Source of the DNA: Hymenolepis diminuta
Taxonomy: Eukaryota; Platyhelminthes; Cestoda; Cyclophyllidea; Hymenolepididae
DNA length: 64,000 nucleotides
Assembly (NCBI GenBank): GCA_900708905.1
Contig: CAADRB010000055.1
Span: 781,637 to 845,636 of the forward strand
Direction: 5' to 3'
The notes under the pieces were generated by a model. The model worked only from the letters and a program-made list of their open reading frames with translations, was not told the DNA's origin and did no database searches. How positions within the stretch are numbered: the stretch's first letter is position 1; each line of letters starts with the position of its first letter. Positions 1-12,330 of the stretch are shown piece after piece. The translations under genes were made by a program, and so were the position numbers.

Positions 1-900
1 TATGATCGAGGTGAAAAGTGTCCAACACGAAAGCTTCCAATCGAGAGAAATGAAAAGAAGAAGTGAAAGGAGGAAGGGGATGTAGACGGGGGATGCTCTC
101 ATGACCTTGTGGACGAGCGGAAATGGAATGCTTGGTGAAGAATCTCCAATGGAATTGGTAATGAGGAAAGCAGACTGAACCTAGATGGATTGCCCGAATG
201 TATCCCAGAAGAAGGAGCATCTGATGAGCGAAGAAAACTAAACCATCAAACGGACATTCAGCAGAGTCCAAGATGTTCTACGAAGGTGGTTGGGTTTAGG
301 GAAGGAAGTGTCAAGGCGTAAGCATTGTGTTAATATGTAGAAATATTAAAAAATACTTGCAATTGAAAGAATAAGATTTGTATTATCTCTGTTAGGAAAA
401 TTTAACATGAACGTCATTGTAATTTTTTGAATTGCATCTGAGGTGGAACTATTCGTGACACCAATGGCAGCATTTTGAACCGCACCTGCTAATCTCGGAA
501 TTAACACATCCCATGGCAGTTAAGCACAAGTACGGAGAATTGAATGGTACAAGGGTCTCTTGTAGGGAATAGCCATAAGAATGTAATAATGGTAGTAGGA
601 GAAGGCATGTATTATGCGGGAATGCACGCGCAGGAATGTATGAATGGTAAGTCGCACACGGCGGCCGAGAGGAAATCACCCACACAAGCATACAGTGCGT
701 CGTCAGTCAGAGAGGCAGTCATAAAGGCGAGTGGGGAGGCAGGGATTAGGTGCCCTAGTGAATGGCGAATGAAAGTAGAAACCACAAATTTGAATGGACA
801 AGTGGATATGGGGATATGGGGAGTAGGGAATCCAGAAGAAAATTATGGGTTATTGGATGAATGGATCGTTAACCCATAGGCAATCGGAAAGTATGCATGA
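1..900. other. Purine-rich, relatively GC-rich block with no recognised gene
   Basis: The first 900 bases have more G and A on the plus strand than the AT-rich DNA that follows. A 111-codon frame is open at 544-879 (+) with an 80-codon frame antisense to it (449-691). Neither shows a motif I recognise, and no convincing splice sites or start context frame them. The short string ataatggtagtagg occurs near 586 and again near 945, which hints at a decayed repeat. It could be an old transposon remnant or the edge of a gene lying to the left. I assign no function. Confidence 0.3.
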
Positions 901-3304
901 CGTATCAGTATAGTGGCCTTTCAGGTGTAGGAATACTGCTCATATAATGGTAGTAGGGTATTGGGTCATCACATTGACCTGATGAATCATAGCATGAAAT
1001 AAGGATGAATAAGCTTAGGACACGCGTGATCAAATCTGTAAGGAGTTGCTGAATTCGAATTACTGCACTTACAGTTTTATCACTGTCCAAAGATAGTAAC
1101 TTTTCCTACTGAGTTACACTCTTATCTATTCGGGCACTTGCTGTAAGTTGTGGACAGTTTGATATTTGGTGACATATTTATAGTATTCATCTCATCTCTG
1201 AAATTTTTACCACCCACCTTTCAGCGTTATATCACTGCACTGTCGATCAAATGGAGTGTATTTTAACAAGCTTGCCAAGTAATTGGTTTCCGTGTCAAAG
1301 AAACGAAATGGCCTTAATTTGTACCTTCATTTGCAAATCGAATTTCCTTCTTATCCTTCCGATCATTTGAATAATTAAATTTAACGACAGTTTTGTAAAT
1401 TGAAGTCCTTTGTTTCTCAGCTGACAAAACGCTATTGAAATGGATATTCTAGGAATCTAAGTATGTATATTAGGGAAAGGGAGCTTATTTCAGCATTTTA
1501 TATCAATTTTCGATCTGTGTTTTAATAGGCAGAAAATCATTAAGATGGCCCCCAGTAAATAACCCGCTTTTTTCTTAACAGAATCTTTACAAATAAAGTT
1601 TTGAAAGGGAAATGATGGATGTTAGATAAAATCTGAGGCAGTGAAGTGGATCATAACGAGGTATTACTGTGCCCAAATCGGCGATGATAATGAATAAAGT
1701 GATTTATTTAATAACTTCTTATTGTGAAAACTGGATGGAGTGACGCAGAACCCAAACATTTGAAATGAGAGGCAGCTGCATTGGCTTAGTCCTTCCAGAA
1801 CAACTACTTAATGTGAATGATTATAACTTATTCCGAGTTTGTCATTAATTCCTACACTCCTAGGCTGGTTGATGCACTAACGTGTGTTTCCCTATTTGGT
1901 ATGAGAAACAGATACAGACCTCGAGCCTGTTGGCTCGCGTCTGTATACGTGTGATTTGCATAGAAGGCAATTTATTAACTTCACTCGATTACAGCAAGTC
2001 TTAAGACAAACTTTTATTTCAAAAAGCCCCTAATCACATGCGGAAAAGACACATTTGGATAAAATTTTGTGAGAAGCAAAAAGAACGTTTATTCGCAAGA
2101 AAAGCTCAAATGATATTTCTCTTTGATCTATTTCGAATCGATGTCACTGAAGCGTACCTATTGGGCACACATACGAAAATATAATTTTTCTAATTTTTAT
2201 GGCGCTGCTGTGATTAATTTTCAAACGGATTGATACCGATGTATGCACATATCAATAAATGAAGCGTAAATATTATAATTTTCATATTTCTAAAGTTATT
2301 TAAGAGGTATTTATTCTGATTGATCTAAGACTTTTCCTGATACTGAAGAAATTCAGTTTATTTCATAAAACATATGAAAATCCCAATGAGTACAAACTTC
2401 GATTTCACAATTTTACAAAAAATATATTGGAAAGTAGGCTTGAGCAAAACATACAGTTCTCACATAAATGAAATGTGCAAGGTGGGACCGAGTCCTACTC
2501 AAAATTGTAAGTAATATCCATCCTCGATTTCATAAATGACCTTTAAGTGACGCTAAACCCAAGTAATGCTACCTTTGTCATCTGATTAAAAAAGACTCAG
2601 AGATACCACAAAATGTTAGTTATTATAGAGATTCCATAATTTCCTTCCGAGAATGATTTAAAAGTAATGCTTTCTATATAGTAATGACTATATCATCCAC
2701 TCGATGATTTTTCCATTTGCTTACTCTCTTCTTAATTAAGAACTTATTTTATATTCAAAATTTTTCTCAGAGCATGTTTGATTTACTGTTTTTCATATTA
2801 GAGAGTATTGTTATGAATTGCATGATATAACGGACAAAAATGTCACACAACTATTGTGACAAAAATTCTCCCTTAGTCCTCATTAGTTATCTCACAGTAA
2901 AGTTACCCAAGTCTCAGGGTTCTTTAAAGGTCTGATCTGTGCAATGACTTAAAGCGCCTTTGCAGAGCCATCTAGCGTCTTCAAGTTGATTAATTTGATT
3001 AGAGTTATTAAGCCGTCTATTAGTCTTCGAGTGGTCACTTCCACGCCCTAGTTTTCCCAATTTAGTGGTGATCTGATGCTTCCAAAATCATTCTGTAATC
3101 CGCCACACATGACGAATGTATCAGTAGCTACAGACCACTCCATTTCTCCCGGTCTCTTCTCTGTTCTCGAAGAAAAACAGAATACCTACTCTGTTGTTGT
3201 TGTCAAAGATTCTTTGACGATAGAAGTTAAAGAGACCGAAAATTAGACAAATATCTTCTACCACGTTCCTCTTAATAGCCTTATGATAAAATTATCTTAC
3301 AGAA

Positions 3305-3328
3305 ATATATATATATATATATATATAT
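3305..3328. repeat. (AT)12 microsatellite
   Basis: Uninterrupted AT dinucleotide run, probably length-polymorphic. It lies in non-coding DNA. Confidence 0.95.
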
Positions 3329-6300
3329 GTAAATTCATGGCGCACTTACCGATAGGACGTCTATTTAATATATTACAAGTTCAAATTTCGGTAATTTATA
3401 TGGTATATTTAACGAAGGTTTAAAAAATTGTCATAATGATTAGTTTGCATTTCAACATTTTAAGCAAAAAACAAAATTAAGGATTTATATCGACTTATTC
3501 GTTCAAATAATGCGAGTAAATTTGCCAAAACTATCCTAGTAGCATACTACTTATAAGATAAGTAAGTATTACGAGATGACAAGACCATTCTTTAAAAATC
3601 CATCTTTTTCACAAGGAAATAAATTGCTTCATAAACTATGTGAATTTATAAATCCGAAAATGATAATATTTCGAAAGCAACGGTGAACATTACCGACTGA
3701 TTTGTAAAGATAATGATCCAAAACTTAATTAAAGTAATATATTTTAAATTCATTTTCAATTTTTCACTGATTCCCTCTATTTTAGTTTTATTATCAACTT
3801 ATCGTACTGCTCCTCCTTTTCAGTTGCACGATTGAAAATTTCACCTCTTTGCCTTTCCGTGGATGATAACATTGATCTATGTAAAAGATTAAAACAAGCG
3901 CTTTCATATGAAAATGGGGACTGCATTTTGACTATTTCACCCAAGTTAATTTAAAATGGATAAATTCAACAATCCTAAATATAAATGGTGGGTTTGATTC
4001 TTATATGATAAGACCTACGCTTACCCCATTTTGGGATACAAAAATGCTGAACTCTGTCTATCTTGGACAGTATCCTTCGACTTATAGAATCTGCAGCCAC
4101 TTGAATGTGTTATATTGAATCTAACCCTCTTTTCTTTACCTCATCGGAAAATATCTACGGAGGCTTGAGTGAAGGCAGAAAGACACTTTTTGTTAATCGC
4201 TTGGTCTATGGGAATGGGCTGTGTTGATAATGTTATTTCATATTTTTTCAAGAGAACTGCATCGGAAATAAGTGCAAATAAATTTCTTGATGCATGATTG
4301 AAGCCTTTTACTGCTATCTTAAATGTACACGGCAACATTTAAATCCCTACGGCATATAGCATAACTACAGTCCAGTCAAGACACGGACAGATAACGAGAG
4401 CGTCTCAATTCCTTTGATTATTAAGTTCTAGAAAGCGATTGTAGTTTGAGGGTTTGGTTTAACAACAGAAATAAAGAGATAACCGGTAAATCATAGAGTT
4501 TTGAAGACTAAACCAAATCACCGAACAAGGTTTTGTTAAAACAACATCTTTCTATTCATTCTCTATGTTAAATAACACAATTTCGTTGATAGTCAATAAT
4601 ATTTATCCTTCCAAAATGTGGAGAATCTTTTAAAAGTGCCTTCAATTTTTGACCTATAAACGCACGTAATTTAAACAATTTAGGAAGAAAATTATGTAAT
4701 AGTGAAATCGCTGAAATTCCAAGTAAAATTGTGAGCTACCCAAGATGGAAAATTGCAGTCAACTTAAGAAGAAAACAGTAGATTATGCATTTACGGATTT
4801 TACGGATCTCTGGTAATTTAAAATTTTTGTAAGATCAATTACTTTCTTAAATATTGGTGAAAAAAATGAAGTGAGCACAGGACCGACACTTCTTGATTAA
4901 ATGATAGCTGTCATTAAGCAGTGAACATCATAAACGAGCATTTACTGCAATCCGGAAGGCAAATTTTAAAACTGAAATTTATGGAAAGTGAACTGCCTAC
5001 TTAGTAAATAATATATAACTAATGTATTAACAATTAAATAAGATAAAACTCTTCGATACCTTGACGTTGCTCCCTATGTGTTTTGATTCATTTCCCTTTA
5101 TCATCTGTTAGACTTGCTGTTATTCGATGTCGATTGCTTCCCACAATTGAAAAGTGAAAATGCTTTTGCATTATTATTTGTGATAATAATCATGAGTTTA
5201 TAGAAATTAAACTGTATTAAAGCCGTTAAAAGTGTCTTTATAATTCAAGGATTAAATGAAAACAAGCTGAGCCAGAAACAATGAAAGGTTATATTTGCTA
5301 ATGGGATTTAAAACTTCACTTGTTAATCTGAAGCGTGCTTTTTAACGGCAATAACTGGATTTTGTTCAAGTTCTCTGATAAATTCATCCACGTATTCTGA
5401 ATCAACTGAAACGAGACACCGTTCCAATGGTTTAAAGAGATCCACGCTGCTTGGTTTTTCCAAAAGCAATTTCTTCTCAGCAATGTACTAAAATATAAAA
5501 AAAATTATGAAATTTCGAGAAAAAATCTAGGTTAAATTAAATTAACACTTATATAACTCTGAGAGTCCTTTAAGCTTGGTCACTTTCAGTGTGGATTTGT
5601 CTGAAGTCTGAGGAATTTGAAATGGGGAAGATTAATAGTATGTGAATGAACACGAATCCCTACTATTGAGCATAAATATTTATTAAAATTTCAACATCTT
5701 CCCGTAATAGTAAAATTCCGACCGAATGCGCTCAAAAATGTGAAGGAATTGGGCTTTTAATAGTGATGAGGTATAGCCAAAACTGAAAATATATAAAAGC
5801 TTCGCTGAAAAGGCAGATTTGCTCCATTTGTCCTTTTCCTATAGTCACTAATCTATTAATTTAAGGTGAAATGCCCCTGTCTTATCTTACGTTTTGTTCG
5901 ACCTTTCATTCACTAGGAATGAAGAAATTTATAATCTCTTTTGTTCAATAAAATCTCGCATTTACCGGAAATAATTTGTCAGCCAATCAATTTTTGTTCT
6001 GCTATTTAGTAAAACAATTGTACTTACTCTTACAAAAAGGCTATTTTAAACAACCTTGAGACTAGGAAATTTCCATACTTTTTTTTCCTCTTTTAGTGAA
6101 TGTTTCAAAATTTAATTAAAATTGAGACAATATCAGAAGAAATCAAAGGTCGATAATTTTTAATTGATGTTAAATTTTTTATATTTCAATATTATAATAT
6201 GTTTAACCAAATTAATAACATTAATAGTTTATAGGTAATAAAATAAGAGTAAATATTTTGGGAATTTGAGTGAATTCTTAAAACATAAACACGGAATTTG

Positions 6301-6968
6301 ATTATTTGTCACATAGACATACTGTGAAAGCAAATCAGTTTTAATCATAAATCAATACTTTCTCATTAAAAAATCCAATATTTATAAAAAAAGCCCTATA
6401 TCCGTACAATTTTTAGGAAACTTATAGTCGGAAAATGCCACAAAAGAAGAAAAAATATATCACTTTTGTTGATTAAACAGTTATCCAGTTAAATTAATTT
6501 AATAAAGGAAGTCAGAGCGTACCCGATTAACGATTTCCTTAATAGGTTCAACTTGTGATTCTTTTCGGAATTCAAAATGAACGTAGATTAGAGCCATTGT
6601 ATCGAGGACCGGAGCTATTTGGTATTTTGCGAACCTACGCGTATTTATGTGCATTTGCTTGTGCAAATCTAATTGGTTCTGCCATTAACCAATGATCAAA
6701 TTACCTTCATGTTAATGACTAAGCTATGGCACGCTACGTGTAAATTAGTTTTCTTCATTTATTGAATATAGGTACCAGAGAAAAGTTTCAACACATAGTT
6801 AAAACTTCTTATTTTACGTTTCGTTTTGTGATTTGGTGGACAAATCTGACGGCTATGGCTAGTGTATGTGGACTTGATCACATTATACTCCATGAATTAT
6901 GCCAGATTTTTAAAATAACTGAGAACATATGATTTGGCTTAAGAAATTTTCCAAATGTTGTCACCCCT

Positions 6969-6980
6969 CCCCCCCCCCCC
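6969..6980. repeat. Poly(C) run
   Basis: Twelve consecutive C bases inside a longer C-rich stretch (about 6964-6990). This is unusual in such AT-rich DNA, and its exact length may be affected by sequencing. Confidence 0.9.
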
Positions 6981-8576
6981 TCCATCCTTTCCCCATAAAC
7001 TTGTAAAGTGACAATAAAAGGGGTATTAAATATAAGTCATTACTTATGAAGCAATTCTGAAGGTGATGGATTTTAATATAATAAATGATTCTAAAAATTC
7101 TCACCTTCTCTTAACAAATTTACACTTTGCGATTATTCCAAATTATTTAAATGAAATTGCTTTTGAAATTGAATAGAGTTTTTAATCAAACAATAATTAA
7201 AGAATTAAAATTTTTCACCAGCAGTCCACTATTTTGTAAATTTGTTTCCATCGAAAAGCAAATTTTGCACAATTACGGGAAAACAGAAGACGGATTTTTT
7301 AATATATAAAATTTAAAGAAACATGAACGTTAAGCTAACTCTGATTCATATGTGATCCTTTGTCATTCTAAAAGCCTGATGTCAATCCAGAGCCACCAGA
7401 TCGTTGTCTACTTGGTTTTAGTTAATCCTGGTTAATAAGAAATAGCAAAATGCAAGATATTTAAAGTAATGGCTCCATGATACCCTCCTTCTAATCAAAT
7501 TAGGCACTGTTAGTAATTCATTTATCATTTTAAGAAAGTTGTACAAAATTAATAGGATACAATGCCGGAAAATTCAAGTCAGGAGAAAACTCCGTAATCT
7601 CTAGCATCAGAGGTTGTGATTCAACTCTAAAATTCAAAATTGCAGTGGTTTCAGCAAATTAAATGGACAAGATTTCAATATTTTATATTGAATTTGGGTT
7701 CTTCTTGGATGTCAAGTATTTCTTTTTGGATGATAAAAGTGCACAATGTTTCAAAATAATCATGGTAAATTTAAATATTACACTGCATAATTTATGGTAA
7801 TGACTTAAACAATAGTTTTTAATGTAAATATTGCTTTTTATTCTAAATATTCTAATATTTTTGATAATAATTGAGGCAAATTTTTACAGCGCAGGAAAAT
7901 CAAAAGTTAAACAAAAAATGAGAGTCTAATAATGAATAAAAATTATTAGAATTCAAACTTTTGCGTCTTTTGAAAAAAAATTGACAATTAACAGTTAGAT
8001 TACTTTACATTTTGTTTTGTTTGTATCACTAATGTACCGTCTGAGAAATAGCAACCAATGAACTGCTGTGAAATAAATTGGTCTTTATTTTCAATAATAA
8101 TACATATTTTATATATTACTATTACTCACAATGATGCAAAATGATTTGCGGTTTCAAGTGCGGGAAGCATGTGAGTCGAAAATAATGCTAAAGAGGAGGG
8201 GAGCAAAGAGGTACAGAGAGCTAAGTCAAAGTATTAAGAGTATTACTTCATTTGATTTTTGGACTCGGGTTGTATAGCTCAGGTCTCAAAATTTAACTTC
8301 AAGGTTATTAATCTGGATTGCAACAAATGTCTGTCTACAATAATCAAAAAGGGCCGGTCTTGACACTAAAATTCATATTTCTTTCAGTGACTGAGAAGGG
8401 AAAATTATCTTTCATGAAAATCAACAGCTTACATTTTTAACCAATAATTTTATTTAATTATATTTTTCATTTCATGGCTAGCTATTTGAACGCAAAATTT
8501 TAAAGTGATCAAGGCATATAGGCGCGAAAAATTGACGGGATATGTTACCTCAGGTAGGAAGAAATATGGGTTAATA

Positions 8577-9845
8577 GCACATGGGCTGAAAAGTCCCGGG
8601 TCTAACACATAGATGGCGCTAGTTTTATTGCAGTCGCCTTTTTTCAGTTAATACTAACCTTCGAAAGACAGCTGCTAAAATTTCATGATATTCTATTCAT
8701 TAGTTTGTGAGTTATTGTGCTAAGAGTGACTCTACTTTTGTTATTTTCAAAACAATGCATCAAAAACAATTTCGTGTTTTAATTTTACACTGCTTCTTGA
8801 TAGGAAAAAATACCGTTCAAGCGAATCAATGGCTTGAAAAGTGTTATGGGGACTCCGCTCCATCAGAAACAACAATAAAACATTGGTTTGCCGACTTCAA
8901 ACGTGGTCGTAGAGATACCGATGATGCAGAACGCAGTGGACGTCCAAATGAAGCGGTAACACCAGAAAACATTAAAAAATTCACAAAATCGTTTTGAATA
9001 ATCGAAAAGTGAAGTTGCGTGAGTTAGCTGACATCGTAGAGATATGAAATGAATGTGTTGGCTTTATATTGCATGAGCATTTGACTATGAGAAAGGTCTG
9101 TTTAAAGTGGGTGCCGCGTTTGCTCACTGTTGACCAAAAACGAGAATGTGTTGTTGGTCCTGAGCAGTTTTTGGCCGGGTTTAAACGTAACAAGCCGAAA
9201 TTTTTGCAACGATATGTGACAATGGATGAAACATAGATCCATCACTTCATTCAGGAATCAAAACGATCGCCATCTGAGTGTCATCTGAGTGGATAGCAAC
9301 TGGTGAACTTCGTGCAAAGCGCCCGAAAGCACAACAATCGGCTGGAAAGGTTATTGCCTCGGTATTTTGGGATGTGCGTGGTGTAATATTCATCGACTAT
9401 CTTGAGAAAGGAAATACCATCAACAGTGAATATTATATAGCGTTATTGGAGNNTTTGAAGGCCGAAATTGCAAAGAAACGACCGCATATGGCAAAGAAAA
9501 AAATTTTGTTTCTTCAAGACAACGCACAGTGTCACAAGTCAATCAAAACAATAACAAAACTACATGAATTGAACTTCGAATTGCTCCCACATCCACCATA
9601 TTTGCCAGATTTGCTGAAAAAATGCTCGCCGGTAAGAAATTTTACAAGAATGAAGAGGTTATCACTGAAACTGAGGCCTATTTTGAGGCAAAAGTTAAAT
9701 CGTTCTACAAAAGTGGTATTGAAATGTTAGAGCGGTGCTGGAATGATTGCGTTGCTCTTGATGGAGATTAGGTTGATGAATAAAGCTAATTTGAACCAAA
9801 AACTGTGTTTTCTTTGTTAGGGCCGGGACTTTTCAGCCCATGTGT
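8577..9845 (+). mobile_element. Mariner transposon, irritans-like, inactive
   Basis: A 1269-bp element, the usual mariner size, flanked by TA on both sides (8575-8576 and 9846-9847). Its terminal inverted repeats are about 30 bp. The left end reads gcacatgggctgaaaagtcc from 8577, and the right end is its near-perfect reverse complement ending at 9845. Inside lies a degraded transposase reading left to right. Classification as irritans-like rests on the strong resemblance of the broken protein to Himar-type transposases. The ends are still almost identical while the gene has several stops and a deletion, so the copy is moderately old. It may have been mobilised in trans. No gene is interrupted by it in this window. 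Confidence 0.95.
8755..9783 (+). pseudogene. Mariner transposase pseudogene
   Basis: The product would bind the element ends and cut and paste the transposon. The ATG at 8755 begins MHQKQFRVLI. The N-terminal helix-turn-helix region follows (WFADFKRGR, then DAERSGRP). The frame breaks near 8970-8997. In the shifted frame come a TGA at 9045, the linker motif WVPRLLT, and MDET, which carries the first catalytic Asp, with the following Trp codon changed to TAG at 9234. The 9-base string atctgagtg is duplicated at 9272 and 9283 and shifts the frame again. The next segment (about 9285-9611) is open and holds the second Asp in QDNAQCH, then HPPY. A deletion near 9612 removes the stretch that normally carries the third Asp (PSDY). 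The C-terminal part (GKKF..., EAYFEAK, LDGD) is in another frame, with a TAG at 9769 before the final TAA. Two undetermined bases lie at 9452-9453. It cannot be functional. Confidence 0.95.
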
Positions 9846-9847
9846 TA

Positions 9848-11415
9848 GAAGTTATTTCGTCTCAGTCACTCAAATATTTCTATCTTAAGGCCGTTAAAAT
9901 GTCATACTCATTTAAATATCCAAAATATTACAGTTCTGTTCTATTTATTTAAATTGATTCTTTTAGAAATAAAGAGATTCTAACATTATCAGTATTCGCT
10001 ATCCGACACATTACAATAAACGAATATATTACAATTTGATCAACTTGTTAAAGATCTTTAAACACTGCTGATGTGAATTAACTCAGGAATGCATGGATCA
10101 ATTTCCAAAACAGGACGAAAAGCCATGAACTCTATCCGTTAAAAAAATTAGTAACTGTAACAGTTGTACGTCTTTCACGGGAATAGTTCGTTACTTACTG
10201 TTCAATGATTCAAATGCTTCCATTTCAGTATTTTTGTCCTGATATCCTGGGCAACACTGCTATTTTCAATGCCTATTGTGAAAGTTTCATAGATGCTAAT
10301 TGCTATACCTAGTATTTGAATATATTTGCATCTAAGGTTACCAAGATTTCTGGAGGCCACTATTCAACTAAAAACAATGATCATATGTGAGTTTAATAAA
10401 TGACAAAAAACATAACTGCCGTACCTATGAGAAAAAGATAAGATAAGCAGAGATGTTTAAAACGCAAAACATGATAGTGCCATCCTCAACATCGATATCA
10501 GATCCATTAAAGATGTCCTCAAATTGCCTTTTTATAAAACGGTGGCGAATACGCTCTCGATTTAAAAAGTGGAGTAAAAATCCCTAATCTCATTAACCAA
10601 ATTGCCTTGTCTTTCCTCCCAGCTACAGCCATTCATCCGCGTATTTAAAAGTATTATTCAATCACTCGTTGTGTATATGTACAATAATATTCTCTTAATA
10701 TGAAGTGAAAAGATTGTTCAAACTACGCCAGAACTTTGCCTATTATCGAAAACAAGAATAAATTTTAAATGTTTATTCATCGGGATTTGATCCCGGTTCA
10801 ATTATCTTAAACGATAAAATTTACGCCCTGTGTGTTTACGTGATAATTCAAAGATGGTCATAAAACTTCGGTTAGTTCGAACATTAACTTTGCTTATTTA
10901 TTTAAACAATTAATCTTCTCTATCACTCCAAAGTAAATGTCAAGGTGTAAATTAATTATAATTTAGATTTAAAATAATAATAAAGACAGCTGTTTACCTG
11001 TAATAGCCTTACTTTTTATTAGGTACTTTTCTTCCAACACATTTAAATCAGGTTTAAAGTCCGAATCCGACAAATTTTGGATCATTATAATGGAATTAAA
11101 GTAAAAAAAATTCTGCGACAATAATTGTATTGCATGCTGTTATCCATCGTTGGGTGAAATATTTTGTAAGTGAAGCCAAAATTATGGTGTTTCATATTCC
11201 AGTTGAAAGAAGCGCCTGAGTTTATGCAAAGTAGCTTTTTAAATTACCCGCTCAATAATACCACACGTTGTAGGAAAAAATGGTTTCTGTTGGCGAATCG
11301 GACGAAATTCTCAGTAAAATGGTGGTGCGGGAATATTTCTAACGCACGCTGCCTTCATATTTCGTAAGTGCAAATTTTATTATGCTGCTTTGGCCATTTG
11401 GCAAAGAAATCTCGC
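9848..11415. other. AT-rich non-coding stretch
   Basis: No supported gene. A short palindrome-like string, cgggatttgatcccg, occurs near 10780. Open frames are short and have no recognisable content. Confidence 0.5.
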
Positions 11416-11580
11416 CAGTGGTGCAGTAGTTCACGTACTTGTCTGGACAATTAAAAATGAGGGGTTTGATACCCATCGGCACACACTCAGTTAGTTGAAC
11501 TCGACCTTCCAACTAGGGAGGTCTATGATGCAAGCTCACAATCAACTTGAGCGTTGGAAATGCCGTCCCACTAGCTTTTG
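11416..11580 (+). repeat. tRNA-derived SINE copy (degenerate)
   Basis: The left part resembles a tRNA with pol III boxes: an A-box-like tggtgcagtagttcacg followed by a B-box-like ggggtttgataccc. The downstream part (ctagggaggtctatgatgc and on) matches the body of the other copies in this window. It is the most diverged plus-strand copy, so its boundaries are approximate. Confidence 0.45.
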
Positions 11581-12060
11581 TTACTCATCGAGAATGGAAT
11601 ATGACGAAAACAAGGAGCATGACAAAAGCATGAACTTTTAAACTCGGCCATTTTGAGTGTATTCTTTTAAAAGTTATATGAATTTGAAAGACAAGATAAA
11701 GAAAATGGAAATGGTTGTTAATCTTCTCTCATGAAAACTTGCGTTTACCACAATTTCACCTATCTTCCTCGAAGGATTTGCTCTATTTGAATTCTCTCAT
11801 AAATTTTAGGAAAAATCCCCTTAAATGTAATATGGCCTTGAATAAATCTTGTTTTCAAGACTGACATTCCCTCATTTACCTATCTTTACTCCTCAGTAAA
11901 TATTATTATTGGAATTGATGCATCTCTATGTCAAATAATATCACTGATTCGTACATTTATCACTCGACCAATGAAGTGAATATCTGATTATTAATCTGAT
12001 TAGTTTTTATAAAATAAGGATTTTAATTTAAATTATTGACTAACAGACAAACTAAGAACT

Positions 12061-12330
12061 TGTGGGGTTCACAACGCTAACAAGGCTGATCGAACCACGT
12101 GCGCTGGAACTTTCTGGGAAGTGCGGTATGTAACCGGTCGCATAGAGAACAGGTGCGGACGTGTGTGCAGAGACCTCCTCAACCAATCAGCAATCAAGAT
12201 CCCAGGAGCCCAGCATGGTTTTGTATTTAATGACTAAGCTTTTGACAACGTCACACACATAGAGTTGAGCAATAAAAACCTTCTACATTCAACGTCTTTT
12301 TGTTCTTATCACTTTGAGCATAGCTTAGCT
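12061..12330 (+). mobile_element. Possible solo or truncated LTR
   Basis: A GC-richer block that starts TGTGGGGTTC. In order it has a CCAAT box (accaatcagc, near 12182), a TATA-like gtatttaatg, and AATAAA (near 12271). It is followed by a tttgggggtaaattgac stretch that could be a primer-binding or leader region. This arrangement fits a long terminal repeat. No second LTR and no reverse transcriptase frame were found nearby, so a solo or truncated LTR is the best guess. An unrelated pol II promoter is the alternative. Confidence 0.3.

Larger units (their letters stand above)
901..8576. other. AT-rich non-coding stretch
   Basis: No open frame here has recognisable protein similarity, and stops are frequent on both strands. 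Contents noted are an (AT)12 run at 3305-3328, a nested inverted repeat at 3150-3238 and a 12-C run at 6969-6980. Splice-like sequences occur but do not chain into an open reading frame. It is probably intergenic, or intron of a gene outside the window. Confidence 0.5.

Noticed and set aside
8707..8754. Longer N-terminus for the mariner transposase from a GTG at 8707
   Set aside because: Mariner transposases start near the ATG at 8755 (MHQKQFRVLI). The upstream part is untranslated leader.
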